Numbered from the stretch's first letter, positions 1-6,678 are shown. The stretch is DNA of 10,443 nt from Oscillospiraceae bacterium (GCA_031271525.1 JAISVO010000088.1:1-10443), one strand, 5' to 3'. The notes: generated from the sequence alone by a model not told the origin. Program-made: numbers and translations.

Positions 1-1497
1 GGTGTATGTCTTTTTCTGACCTGCAGTAATTGGTTTACGCGCATCTTTGTTCCTCAGCCCCATATTGACCGTCAACAAGCCGCTGGAGAGTGTATCCCCT
101 GACCCCCCACTGGCTAATGACTCATCGCTGTTTCCATACCATCGTGACAACAGATTCTGATCCATTTTCATTACGCTGCCCAACTGCTGATAACTGATCG
201 GGCGGATCAGGGTGCCTAGCGACGCCGCGTTGTCCGGGATGGTTGCGAACGGCTGGACGGGTACGGCGGTTTCCTCCGGTTCCAGCGCGGCAGCGGAACC
301 GGACAGGATCACCTCGGCATCGCCGCCGGCGATCTCCCCTCCAGCGGGGTTTGCGAGACTCAGATAAAAGCTTCCTCCGCCGGGGAGGTATTGGTTTTTG
401 ACCGGTATTTTCACGGTGCGTTCGGTGACGCCGAAGGGGAAGAAGACCTCGGCGTTGACCGGGGCGTAGTCCCGCCCGGCGACGGCGCTTCCGGCATCTT
501 TGGTGGCGAGCCGCACCGAGACGGTCGACTCAATCGCGCCCTCCCGGGCGATGGTGACCGCCGCCTCTCCGTCCGCTTCGTTGTAAACCGGTTCGGTGAA
601 CGAGAAGAGCGCCGGTCGGTACGCCTCGTCGTCGGTGATGGTGAAGAGAGAGTTCGCGAGGGCGGAATTGGTGCCGCCGTACCCCTCGCTGAGCATCACC
701 ATAAACGAGCGGTCGCCATCGGAGTCGCCGTTGTCCAACGGTTCCAGCTCAAGGAAAACCTCGCTCTCGCCCGGCGCGAAGGGAACCTCAATGGTCGCGC
801 CGACGACGCTAAGGGTCATCATATCCGCCATCTCCTGCAACTGGGTAAGCATATCGCCGTCCGTCGTCATCGGCACCCGGTCGCTCGGTCTGCCGGAGTA
901 CAATTCCTTCGCGGCATTGATCGGGTTGCCAGGAACCAATGTCTCCTCAAACGCAGGAAGGGCTTCGATAGTATACTCCTCCTCGGCGGGCGGCTCGGCG
1001 ACCGGCTCCTCGACTGCCGGCTCCTCGATTGCCGGATCCTCGACGGATTCCAGCAAATCGGCAAATTCCTCCTCGGAGACAAAAGGCGATTCGGTCAGCT
1101 CGCCGTTCTCGGAGCTCTCCGCGATGATTTCCAGTATGGACTCGTTATCCGGGGGGTTGAGCGGCTTTTTACCCCGGAAGCGGACGAGATAGTCCGAACC
1201 ATACTTCGCCGTCATATCGGAAATCCTGACGCTCACCGACGCCGGACCGCTCGGGTCGCCTCCCCGTCCGATTGGCAGCAGGTAGACCGCGCCGGCGTTT
1301 TCGGCAAGGTTTGCGTCGGTGGTTTTTATGTAGAACAGGCTTCCGGCGAGGATCTCGGGTGGGACCTCCACCGTCGGGAGGAGAAGCTTCGGTTTGTCCT
1401 CGGCGGCGAAGGCCGGAACGCCGAGCTGGCTCGCAAGGCAGACGATCAAGGCAAGGCTGAGGAGCCGCTTTCCGTGATGACTGAAAAAAATCTTCAT
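1..1497 (-). CDS. Secreted Calx-beta domain protein, N-terminal 499 residues (partial, runs off left edge)
   Basis: The reading frame is open from the ATG at 1497 to base 1 (499 codons, no stop), so the C-terminus lies outside the window. A Sec signal peptide (KRLL, hydrophobic stretch, AFA-A) covers residues 1-32. Residues about 35-105 and 232-290 read like the two halves of one Calx-beta domain (NLAENAG near 63-69; KYGSDY at 98-103; FAPGESEVFLEL; TITDDE at 286-291). They are split by about 125 residues, including a Glu/Pro-rich stretch at 150-175. A second, uninterrupted Calx-beta domain covers 293-400 (FTEPVYNEADGEAAVTI; GRDYAPVN). Calx-beta domains are extracellular beta-sandwiches that often bind calcium. 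The missing part may hold more repeats or wall-anchoring modules. The start is fixed by AAAGGAGG 8 nt upstream. An in-frame ATG at 1596 lacks a ribosome binding site. Secreted domain protein is well supported; the exact role is unknown. Confidence 0.85.
   Translation of the reverse strand, partial: MKIFFSHHGKRLLSLALIVCLASQLGVPAFAAEDKPKLLLPTVEVPPEILAGSLFYIKTTDANLAENAGAVYLLPIGRGGDPSGPASVSVRISDMTAKYGSDYLVRFRGKKPLNPPDNESILEIIAESSENGELTESPFVSEEEFADLLESVEDPAIEEPAVEEPVAEPPAEEEYTIEALPAFEETLVPGNPINAAKELYSGRPSDRVPMTTDGDMLTQLQEMADMMTLSVVGATIEVPFAPGESEVFLELEPLDNGDSDGDRSFMVMLSEGYGGTNSALANSLFTITDDEAYRPALFSFTEPVYNEADGEAAVTIAREGAIESTVSVRLATKDAGSAVAGRDYAPVNAEVFFPFGVTERTVKIPVKNQYLPGGGSFYLSLANPAGGEIAGGDAEVILSGSAAALEPEETAVPVQPFATIPDNAASLGTLIRPISYQQLGSVMKMDQNLLSRWYGNSDESLASGGSGDTLSSGLLTVNMGLRNKDARKPITAGQKKTYT
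996..1040 (-). repeat. Three imperfect 15-bp tandem repeats inside the Calx-beta gene
   Basis: On the plus strand 996-1010, 1011-1025 and 1026-1040 are 15-bp copies of the pattern CGAnTGCCGGCTCCT with a few changes. They encode three five-residue Glu-Glu-Pro-Ala/Val-type units in the acidic linker at about residues 153-167. The unit is a multiple of three, so copy-number change would keep the frame. Confidence 0.7.
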
Positions 1498-1515
1498 GGA
1501 TATTTCCTCCTTTAA

Positions 1516-1561
1516 AAACCAGAGTTTCTCCTGCCAGTATAGCAGACAGAAACTCTGGTTT
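1516..1561 (-). promoter_or_regulatory. 14-bp perfect inverted repeat with T-run in the leader of the Calx-beta gene (attenuator-like)
   Basis: The arms at 1516-1529 and 1548-1561 are perfectly complementary over 14 bp with an 18-nt loop. In the minus-strand transcript the stem is followed directly by a run of Us and then by the AAAGGAGG ribosome binding site. It therefore has the form of an intrinsic terminator placed inside the leader. It could end read-through from the upstream MFS gene, act as an attenuator, or hide the ribosome binding site. The loop also holds an extended -10-like TGCTATACT on the minus strand, so a short-leader promoter is another reading. Confidence 0.6.
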
Positions 1562-1566
1562 CGTTT

Positions 1567-1584
1567 TGTGACGAAAAAGTCACA
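1567..1584 (-). promoter_or_regulatory. 6-bp inverted repeat TGTGAC/GTCACA in the same leader
   Basis: TGTGAC at 1567-1572 and GTCACA at 1579-1584 flank a 6-nt A-rich loop on the plus strand. The dyad lies 5 bp from the larger inverted repeat. It could form a small second hairpin in the leader or be a protein-binding dyad. Function is not shown by the sequence. Confidence 0.35.
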
Positions 1585-1643
1585 CAGCCGATTCATGGTA
1601 AATGATATGCGCGAATGAAAACTTTGAGAATGCGTATGAGTTG

Positions 1644-1671
1644 ATTATACTCTGACGATCGGCATAGGCAA
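1644..1671 (-). promoter_or_regulatory. Sigma-A type promoter for the Calx-beta gene
   Basis: On the minus strand TTGCCT (1671-1666) and a perfect TATAAT (1649-1644) are 16 bp apart. Transcription would start near 1637 and give a leader of about 140 nt that carries both inverted repeats. A second, weaker candidate lies upstream: TTGAAC (1708-1703), 18 bp, TATACT (1684-1679). Together they suggest tandem promoters independent of the MFS operon. Confidence 0.55.
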
Positions 1672-1729
1672 CACAACCAGTATAACACAATCGCTCCGTC
1701 CCGTTCAAACGGTTTTCCGATAATTTCGT

Positions 1730-2971
1730 TTACAGCTCCGACAGCACGTCGGCGGCTTCCGGCTTCTGTTCCGGCTCTTCACCGTGGCGGACAAAGAACA
1801 GGCTGACCGCCGCGACGGCGAAGGCAATACAGGAATACAGGAAGAGGGTTTTGTAGTCCCCCGTCAAATCCCGGATATAGCCGAACAGGATCGGGGAGAC
1901 AATCTGCGAACTGAAGGAGAAGAAGTAGTAGTAGCCGATGAAGGTTCCGACCTTGCCGTCACCCGAAAGCCGCACCACCATCGGCAGTGAATTGATGTTG
2001 ACAAACGCCCAGAAGAAACCGCCGAGGAACAGACAGACGCGCACCGCCCACACATTGGACAGGAACAGCAAGGGTAGAAAGAGTACGACCAGCCCGGTAA
2101 GCCCGATCAGGATCGCCCGGCGACGCCCGATCTTCGCGCCGATGAACCCGGCGGGTAGGGCAAACGCCAGAAAGGTAAGGGAGAAGATCGCGAGCGTCAT
2201 CGACGCCGCGCCCTCGCCCATGCCAAGGGAGTTTGTCGCGTACAGGGTAAAGAAGGTTTCGACGGCGTTGTAGGCCGCAAACCAGAAGAAGACCCCTAAA
2301 AGGATGAGGAGGAGGCTCTTCTTCTCTCCTCTATCCAGCTTTACCTTGAGCGGTTCGGCGACGGCTGGTTCCTCTTTGATCCGGTAAGCGTCGGCGGGTT
2401 CGCGCACGAAGAGCGCCAGCACCAACAGGGAACCTACCATTAAAACGGCGCTGATTAGGAACGGAAGGGGGTAGCCGCCGATATTGAACAGAATTCCGCC
2501 GCCCAAGAAGGCCAGCAGACTTCCGACGCCGCCCATCAGGTTGACGATGCCGTTCGCCTGACTGCGGAGGGGACCTGGCGTGATGTCCGGCATCAGCGCC
2601 ACAACGGGAGAACGCCACGCGCTCATTACAAAGTTGAAGATGATCAATACCGCCATCAGACTGGGAAGGTTCACCATGCGCGGAACGACGGTGAACGCGG
2701 CGGCGCAGACCGGAATGCCGACGAATATGTAAGGCATACGGCGGCCAAAGCGTGTGCGGGTCTTGTCACTCAGCCTTCCAAACAAGGGCTGGAACACCGC
2801 GCCGAAAATGTTGTCGAAAGTCATGATAAAGCCGATAAACACGGTGCTCTCAATAAACCTCTCCAACAACAGCGGCACATAGGCGTTGTAAACGCTCCAC
2901 GCGATGGAGGACGCGAAGAACCCGAAGGACAGCAGCAACGTCTTCTTAACATTCAGTTTCCCATTTTTCAT
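1730..2971 (-). CDS. MFS transporter, SLC45/GPH (glycoside-cation symporter)-like
   Basis: This is a 413-residue integral membrane protein with about 12 hydrophobic segments (first near 11-36, last near 375-395) and a longer cytoplasmic loop in the middle (about 195-220), the normal MFS layout. After helix 2 it carries GRLSDKTRTRFGRRMPYIF, the form of the MFS loop 2-3 motif seen in the SLC45 and GPH sugar-transporter groups. The C-terminus is short and acidic. The start codon overlaps the stop of the upstream phosphodiesterase gene as ATGA, so translation is probably coupled. Known relatives move sugars or glycosides with protons or cations. The partner gene suggests a glycerophosphodiester or related compound instead, but the substrate cannot be read from the sequence. 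Confidence 0.85.
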   Translation of the reverse strand: MKNGKLNVKKTLLLSFGFFASSIAWSVYNAYVPLLLERFIESTVFIGFIMTFDNIFGAVFQPLFGRLSDKTRTRFGRRMPYIFVGIPVCAAAFTVVPRMVNLPSLMAVLIIFNFVMSAWRSPVVALMPDITPGPLRSQANGIVNLMGGVGSLLAFLGGGILFNIGGYPLPFLISAVLMVGSLLVLALFVREPADAYRIKEEPAVAEPLKVKLDRGEKKSLLLILLGVFFWFAAYNAVETFFTLYATNSLGMGEGAASMTLAIFSLTFLAFALPAGFIGAKIGRRRAILIGLTGLVVLFLPLLFLSNVWAVRVCLFLGGFFWAFVNINSLPMVVRLSGDGKVGTFIGYYYFFSFSSQIVSPILFGYIRDLTGDYKTLFLYSCIAFAVAAVSLFFVRHGEEPEQKPEAADVLSEL

Positions 2972-3726
2972 CGTTCATCAGCTCCGTTTTTTTGTAAAAA
3001 TGCCTCGCGAACCGCGACTGCTGTGCCGGGATTGTTTGTGATAATCCCGTCCACCTTGAGCGACATCATCGCCTGCATCTCAGACGGCTCATCCACCGTC
3101 CATACATTGACCGCGACCCCGTTTTCATGGCAGCGCGCCACCGTTTCGGGGAGCGCCGCGATAATAGCGTAGTGGGGGTGGATGGCATCCGCGCCGAGAT
3201 GCTTGGCGTAAACCCACGGATCGACCAATCCCAACTGGTACAGCAGCCCGATCCTGACTTTCTTGTTGTGTGCTCGGAGCGCCACCAGAGAGTAGTGGTT
3301 AAACGAAGAGCAGAGAACCCTTTCGGTCAGCTTAAACTCGTTAATCAGCGCCGCGAGTTTCGCCGGAAGAAGCGGGTAAAGCCTCTCGGTGGTCTTCAGT
3401 TCGATGTTCAGCGACACACCGGTCGGCTTTACCAGATCGAAAACCTCGGCGAGGGTTGGGATGCGTGACGCCGCCCGCTCCGGGCAGCGGTGCGCGAAGT
3501 TCAGCAATTTAAGTTCTTCCAACGTGCGGTCGCCGACGTATCCGGAACCGTCGCTCGTCCGCTCCAGCGTCGCGTCGTGCGCCACCACAATCTCGGAATC
3601 TTTCGTGAGGTGGATGTCCAACTCAAGGAAATCCGCCTTCTGTGCCAGCGCCAGCGAAAAAGCTTCCATTGTGTTCTCGGGCAAAGCCGCCGACGCGCCC
3701 CGGTGGGCGTGTATCATCGCGCTCAT
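2968..3726 (-). CDS. Glycerophosphodiester phosphodiesterase (GDPD family)
   Basis: This enzyme hydrolyses glycerophosphodiesters to glycerol-3-phosphate and an alcohol. The 252-residue length is typical of the single-domain bacterial family. Hallmarks are visible in order: HRG at 8-10 (catalytic His), PENT at 16-19, ELD at 35-37 (metal ligands), HD at 50-51 (second catalytic His), NIELK at 107-111 (metal-binding Glu), and near the end NVWTVDE followed by VDGIITNNP. There is no signal peptide, so it should act in the cytoplasm on imported or internally made substrate. ATG 3726 is chosen because AGAGGTG lies 6 nt upstream; a GTG at 3735 lies within that site. It is the first gene of a two-gene operon with the MFS transporter (4-nt overlap). 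Confidence 0.93.
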   Translation of the reverse strand: MSAMIHAHRGASAALPENTMEAFSLALAQKADFLELDIHLTKDSEIVVAHDATLERTSDGSGYVGDRTLEELKLLNFAHRCPERAASRIPTLAEVFDLVKPTGVSLNIELKTTERLYPLLPAKLAALINEFKLTERVLCSSFNHYSLVALRAHNKKVRIGLLYQLGLVDPWVYAKHLGADAIHPHYAIIAALPETVARCHENGVAVNVWTVDEPSEMQAMMSLKVDGIITNNPGTAVAVREAFLQKNGADER

Positions 3727-3762
3727 CAAGCACACCTCTTCCCGCGAGTTTTGTCCCCATTT

Positions 3763-3790
3763 ATTTTATCATATCTAACGCCAAAATCAA
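3763..3790 (-). promoter_or_regulatory. Promoter of the GDPD-MFS operon
   Basis: On the minus strand TTGATT (3790-3785) and TAAAAT (3768-3763) are separated by 16 bp, each close to the sigma-A consensus. This places the start of transcription about 30 nt before the GDPD start codon. The promoter is back to back with that of the lipoprotein gene at 3890. Confidence 0.5.
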
Positions 3791-3809
3791 CGTTCATCGA
3801 AGTTGATTG

Positions 3810-3822
3810 GCAAATATTTTGC
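3810..3822. promoter_or_regulatory. Short dyad GCAAA-TAT-TTTGC between divergent promoters
   Basis: A 13-bp interrupted palindrome lies between the leftward GDPD promoter and the rightward lipoprotein promoter and overlaps the TTTTGCATTGCG element. Its place would suit an operator, but AT-rich dyads this short arise easily by chance. Confidence 0.2.
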
Positions 3823-3823
3823 A

Positions 3824-3852
3824 TTGCGCTCTCATTATTTGGATGTTATCAT
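3824..3852 (+). promoter_or_regulatory. Extended -10 promoter of lipoprotein gene 3890
   Basis: TTGCGC (3824-3829), 17 bp, then TATCAT (3847-3852), preceded by TG one base upstream (TGT-TATCAT). The -35 box is weak, but the extended -10 and the match in layout to the promoter of the gene starting at 6124 support it. The preceding bases give TTTTGCATTGCG (3817-3828), which also occurs at that second promoter. Confidence 0.45.
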
Positions 3853-3889
3853 AAAGCCGCGCATTGACCAATCAAATGAGGAGGTCCCT

Positions 3890-4843
3890 ATGAAACGCAC
3901 AAAAGCTCTGCTTATCCCGCTGCTGCTCCTGACACTGCTGACCGCCTGCACCGATGTACCCCCCGCGCCGCCTGTCGTCAGCCCTACCCCCTCCCCTGCA
4001 GAACCCTCACCGACGGTCAATCCGAGCGACGCCGGGGAGATCGACAGATCGGGATTGTTCTTGCATTGGGCGGAGACGATTCCGCTCACGGGAGAGGATG
4101 GTTACCATCTGGGAACCGTATATATCTACGGCGGAGAACCGCAAGAGGACGGGCAGCGTCTGTGGGCCGACGGTGAGGAATGGGCAGCCTTCCTCGTGTT
4201 CCGCGACAAGGAATACCTGCTGTCGAAGCGCAGTATAATCCCCCACAGTTCCGTTTGCGTCGAGGTTTTCATCGACGCGGACAAACAGACACACATCATG
4301 GTCTTCAAGGGAAAGTGGGGCGACACAATGTCTGTTGACGACTATCTATGGGATTACGGCAGCAAAACATTGAACCTCGCGACGTCGTTTGTTTTCGGGC
4401 ATCAGGATGTCGTGCCGGGTATACCGACCGAGCCGATATACCCGGCGGACGCTCCGGCGGACGGAATGGACCTCGTTCGCACCGAACACTCCGGAGGCCA
4501 CGAGGATTCCAATCCGGTGCTGTCGTTGTTCTGCGGCGGAGGCGAATGGCTGCTGGAAATTGAACAACCCTCCGGAGCGTATCCGCTGTTTCCGCGCGGC
4601 GAAACAAACCTCGCGGCTCTCGACTGGAGTATGGTCCGCGATCGCACGGCTGATCACGTGCGGCACGTATTCACAACGCACAGGCCGTCTTCCGACACCT
4701 ACGAGATGAACACCTTTATATGGAACGCCGAGGACGAAGTCTTTGACCGGTCGGTCGTCTACCGCGCCGACGGAATCCAATATGTCACGCGTTCGCCGTA
4801 TGACATGAGCGGCAAGCGGTTTGGGTTATTCCCCTTTTGGTAA
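3890..4843 (+). CDS. Lipoprotein of unknown function (317 aa)
   Basis: The N-terminus is a lipoprotein signal peptide: basic MKRTK, a leucine-rich core, and lipobox LTAC with the lipidated Cys at 20. A Pro/Ser/Thr-rich tether follows (about 22-45), so the protein should sit on the outer face of the membrane. The remaining 270 residues are globular in composition, rich in Trp, Tyr and Asp, with no motif I recognise. I find no enzyme signature. ATG 3890 is chosen because GAGGAGGT ends 4 nt upstream; an in-frame extension to 3803 would bury the signal peptide. The stop codon lies inside the 3' end of the opposing lipoprotein gene, giving an 18-bp tail-to-tail overlap. Surface lipoprotein is well supported; function is open. 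Confidence 0.85.
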   Translation: MKRTKALLIPLLLLTLLTACTDVPPAPPVVSPTPSPAEPSPTVNPSDAGEIDRSGLFLHWAETIPLTGEDGYHLGTVYIYGGEPQEDGQRLWADGEEWAAFLVFRDKEYLLSKRSIIPHSSVCVEVFIDADKQTHIMVFKGKWGDTMSVDDYLWDYGSKTLNLATSFVFGHQDVVPGIPTEPIYPADAPADGMDLVRTEHSGGHEDSNPVLSLFCGGGEWLLEIEQPSGAYPLFPRGETNLAALDWSMVRDRTADHVRHVFTTHRPSSDTYEMNTFIWNAEDEVFDRSVVYRADGIQYVTRSPYDMSGKRFGLFPFW

Positions 4844-6124
4844 GCACTCCAGTAAACGGGGGCTGAGGATGTCCTTGATGTCCTCAAGGGGTATGGCGTA
4901 TATCTCGTAGTAATACCCGTCCAGCACAAGGAAAAAGTCAATCCCGTTCGTATACCAATAGGTGCTGTCCTCCTCCAGATGTTCCCGAAGGTCATCGCGG
5001 GATTCTTCATCCACAATTTCGCCGCTCGGGAAGCACTCCCACAGCATCACCGGTTGAAAACTCCCGTTTGCTAAGAGGTCTGCGAGGGTATCGTAGTCGG
5101 TTATGGCGTCCTTCAGCGAAATAGTTTGCGCGGTGCGGACATCAACGGTAACCGCTTTCGCCATTGCGAATCCTCCGGGACCGCCGGCAACACCGGCGTA
5201 TCCGTGCCCTTGGTAGAGTACGCTGACCAAATGATCGGTTTCTGTCATAACCGTGTAGTCAAGCTGAAATATCACTGTCCGGTATTCGGACATCCCAGCG
5301 AACCTGTCCAGCGTAGACATGGCGTTTTCTTCGAAGAGCCGGTTCATCTCCGCGACATATTCCCATTGCTCGGTGAACTCCGGGAAAACGATTTCTATGT
5401 GCGTATGTTCTTCTTCTTCAACAAACAACTTCTCTATATAAGAAAGCGGAGGTTCGGTTCCGTCCAAACACTCCAGCAGACGCGGGCTGATGATGTCTTT
5501 GACCTCTTCGATGTCAATAGCGTACTCGCAATGATACTCGCCGTCAAACACAAGGACGAACCGGCTGCCGTCGGTATACCAATGCGTGTCGGGAAAATCC
5601 AGACGCGCCCGGAGTTGCTCGGGAGTTTCATTCTTGAGGTGCCATATGCTTGTCTCGTCGTCAGCGTATTGAGTTTCCCCTTCAAACTTCCCGCCGGTCA
5701 GCAGATCGGTGAGGGCGTCGAAGTCGGTAACCACGTCGTTCAAGGCGAGGATTTGCTTGTTTGCTATGTCCACCGTGATTGCGGACACCGGATCAAAATA
5801 AGACGTGCTGTCCAGCCCGCGCCCGCTGCAGTACACGCTAATCAAGCGGTCATTCAGCGCTTTTACATCGCTGAAAAGACCCATGTGCAGCCAGCCCTCT
5901 CCCTCGGGGCGTTCGTCCAGAATAGCCAGTATCTCGTTTTTGATCAGGGCGTTGACCTCCGCAGCGTTTGCCCAATTTGCCGTGATCTCCGGGTAGAACA
6001 GGCAAATGCTGTTGTCGCCGGTCGTGTCGGTGTAGTGCCGCTCTATGGTTGGTAGATGCTGGTCTGTCGCCTGACAGGCGGACAAGGCGCAGAAGCACAG
6101 GGCGAGGAGGGTCAGTTTTTTCAT
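4826..6124 (-). CDS. Lipoprotein with two tandem DUF3298/RsiV-PdaC-like domains (432 aa)
   Basis: MKKLTLLALCFCALSAC is a lipoprotein signal peptide with Cys17 as the lipidated residue. The mature part is an internal duplication: residues about 38-220 and 241-428 share order and motifs, for example DFDALTDLL (134-142) with DYDTLADLL (343-351), a WYTDG/WYTNG pair followed by LVFDG/LVLDG, and DIISPRLLECL (210-220) with DILSPRLLECL (418-428). The pattern of a YTxG strand, an aromatic strand pair and a closing helix resembles the C-terminal DUF3298 part of RsiV and PdaC. In those proteins it is an extracellular module, and RsiV binds lysozyme. Homology to RsiV is my reading, not proven. ATG 6124 has AAGGAG 7 nt upstream; the frame is open to 6298 but that part has no start signal. 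Confidence 0.85.
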   Translation of the reverse strand: MKKLTLLALCFCALSACQATDQHLPTIERHYTDTTGDNSICLFYPEITANWANAAEVNALIKNEILAILDERPEGEGWLHMGLFSDVKALNDRLISVYCSGRGLDSTSYFDPVSAITVDIANKQILALNDVVTDFDALTDLLTGGKFEGETQYADDETSIWHLKNETPEQLRARLDFPDTHWYTDGSRFVLVFDGEYHCEYAIDIEEVKDIISPRLLECLDGTEPPLSYIEKLFVEEEEHTHIEIVFPEFTEQWEYVAEMNRLFEENAMSTLDRFAGMSEYRTVIFQLDYTVMTETDHLVSVLYQGHGYAGVAGGPGGFAMAKAVTVDVRTAQTISLKDAITDYDTLADLLANGSFQPVMLWECFPSGEIVDEESRDDLREHLEEDSTYWYTNGIDFFLVLDGYYYEIYAIPLEDIKDILSPRLLECLPKGE

Positions 6125-6162
6125 GCGAGTTCTCCTTCGGGTTGTTTTGGAAGCCGGTTCAT

Positions 6163-6191
6163 ATAGTACCAGCTTTTTATTCTCCTCGCAA
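6163..6191 (-). promoter_or_regulatory. Extended -10 promoter of lipoprotein gene 6124
   Basis: On the minus strand TTGCGA (6191-6186), 17 bp, then TACTAT (6168-6163), preceded by TG one base upstream. The element TTTTGCATTGCG (6198-6187) runs into the -35 box exactly as at 3817-3828, and both end 62-63 nt from the start codon of their gene. Confidence 0.45.
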
Positions 6192-6304
6192 TGCAAAAAA
6201 GTTACCAATCCGCTATACCCTTTTTTGCGTGGTTTTGCCAACATATTCGAAGCTTTTTGAGCCACACTATGACCGGAGCAAAATCGAGGAGGTTCCAAAC
6301 TGCT

Positions 6305-6634
6305 ATGAAAAAACGTCTATTCGCGATACTCGCGGTTTGCGCGCTGCTGTTAACCCTCTTTGGCTGCACCGGCCGCGGGCACAACAAGTCCAAACCGTCC
6401 CCCAAACCCAGCACAACCCCTCAAATCACGGCGTCTCCCACCCCGGTCACCGTGACACCCACCGCAAAACCTAAATTCAATCCTCGTACCCGCAACGGCT
6501 GGAATTACAATTTCGGCAGGGACGGCCGCACGGGACCTTACCACGCCCGTTCGAAACCCCGCACCTCCCCTCGCGTGAATCCGGTTCCCCGGAATGCGGT
6601 ACCCCGGGTTCGGCACTTGGAAGAACCCCAATAA
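6305..6634 (+). CDS. Small basic proline-rich lipoprotein (109 aa)
   Basis: The signal peptide MKKRLFAILAVCALLLTLFGC has a lipobox LFGC with Cys21. The mature chain of 89 residues begins with a Lys/Pro/Ser/Thr tether (about 26-57) and continues with a stretch rich in Arg, Pro, Asn and Gly (58-104) that contains WNYNFGRDGRTGPYHAR. It has few hydrophobic residues, so a stable globular fold seems unlikely, and its strong positive charge would suit binding to anionic wall polymers or membrane lipid. This is inference only. GAGGAGGTT lies about 10 nt before ATG 6305. It is divergent from the 6124 lipoprotein and ends 10 bp before a bidirectional terminator. I see no convincing promoter in the 180-bp gap on this strand. 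Confidence 0.75.
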   Translation: MKKRLFAILAVCALLLTLFGCTGRGHNKSKPSPKPSTTPQITASPTPVTVTPTAKPKFNPRTRNGWNYNFGRDGRTGPYHARSKPRTSPRVNPVPRNAVPRVRHLEEPQ

Positions 6635-6643
6635 GCGTATTGA

Positions 6644-6678
6644 AAACCCCCGACGCTATTGACCTAGCGCGGGGGTTT
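6644..6678. terminator. Bidirectional intrinsic terminator between convergent genes
   Basis: The arms AAACCCCCG (6644-6652) and CGGGGGTTT (6670-6678) pair over 9 bp; after one bulged A the inner CGCTA (6654-6658) and TAGCG (6665-6669) add 5 bp around a 6-nt loop. Both strands leave the stem through Ts. It serves the small lipoprotein gene from the left and the acyltransferase gene from the right. The TAG stop of the acyltransferase gene (6658-6656) lies within the stem. Confidence 0.85.

Noticed and set aside
391..1515. Long open frame on the plus strand (374 codons)
   Set aside because: It is antisense to the Calx-beta gene, begins without a ribosome binding site and has an Arg/Gly-rich composition typical of a shadow frame in GC-rich DNA. 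The minus frame has a signal peptide, domains and a strong start.
1567..1584. CRP-like site TGTGA-N8-TCACA
   Set aside because: The half-sites resemble the E. coli CRP consensus, but the spacing is 8 rather than 6 and the site lies downstream of the promoter. I kept it only as a dyad in the leader.
3803..3889. Longer N-terminus for the lipoprotein at 3890
   Set aside because: The in-frame ATG at 3803 has no ribosome binding site and would place the signal peptide inside the protein. GAGGAGGT directly precedes ATG 3890.
5126..6055. 309-codon open frame on the plus strand
   Set aside because: It lies fully antisense to the duplicated-domain lipoprotein, which has a lipobox, internal repeat and clear ribosome binding site. 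The plus frame shows no family features.
6125..6298. Longer N-terminus for the lipoprotein at 6124
   Set aside because: The frame is open to an ATG at 6298, but this would put 58 residues before a perfect lipoprotein signal peptide and would cover the promoter. AAGGAG marks 6124 as the start.
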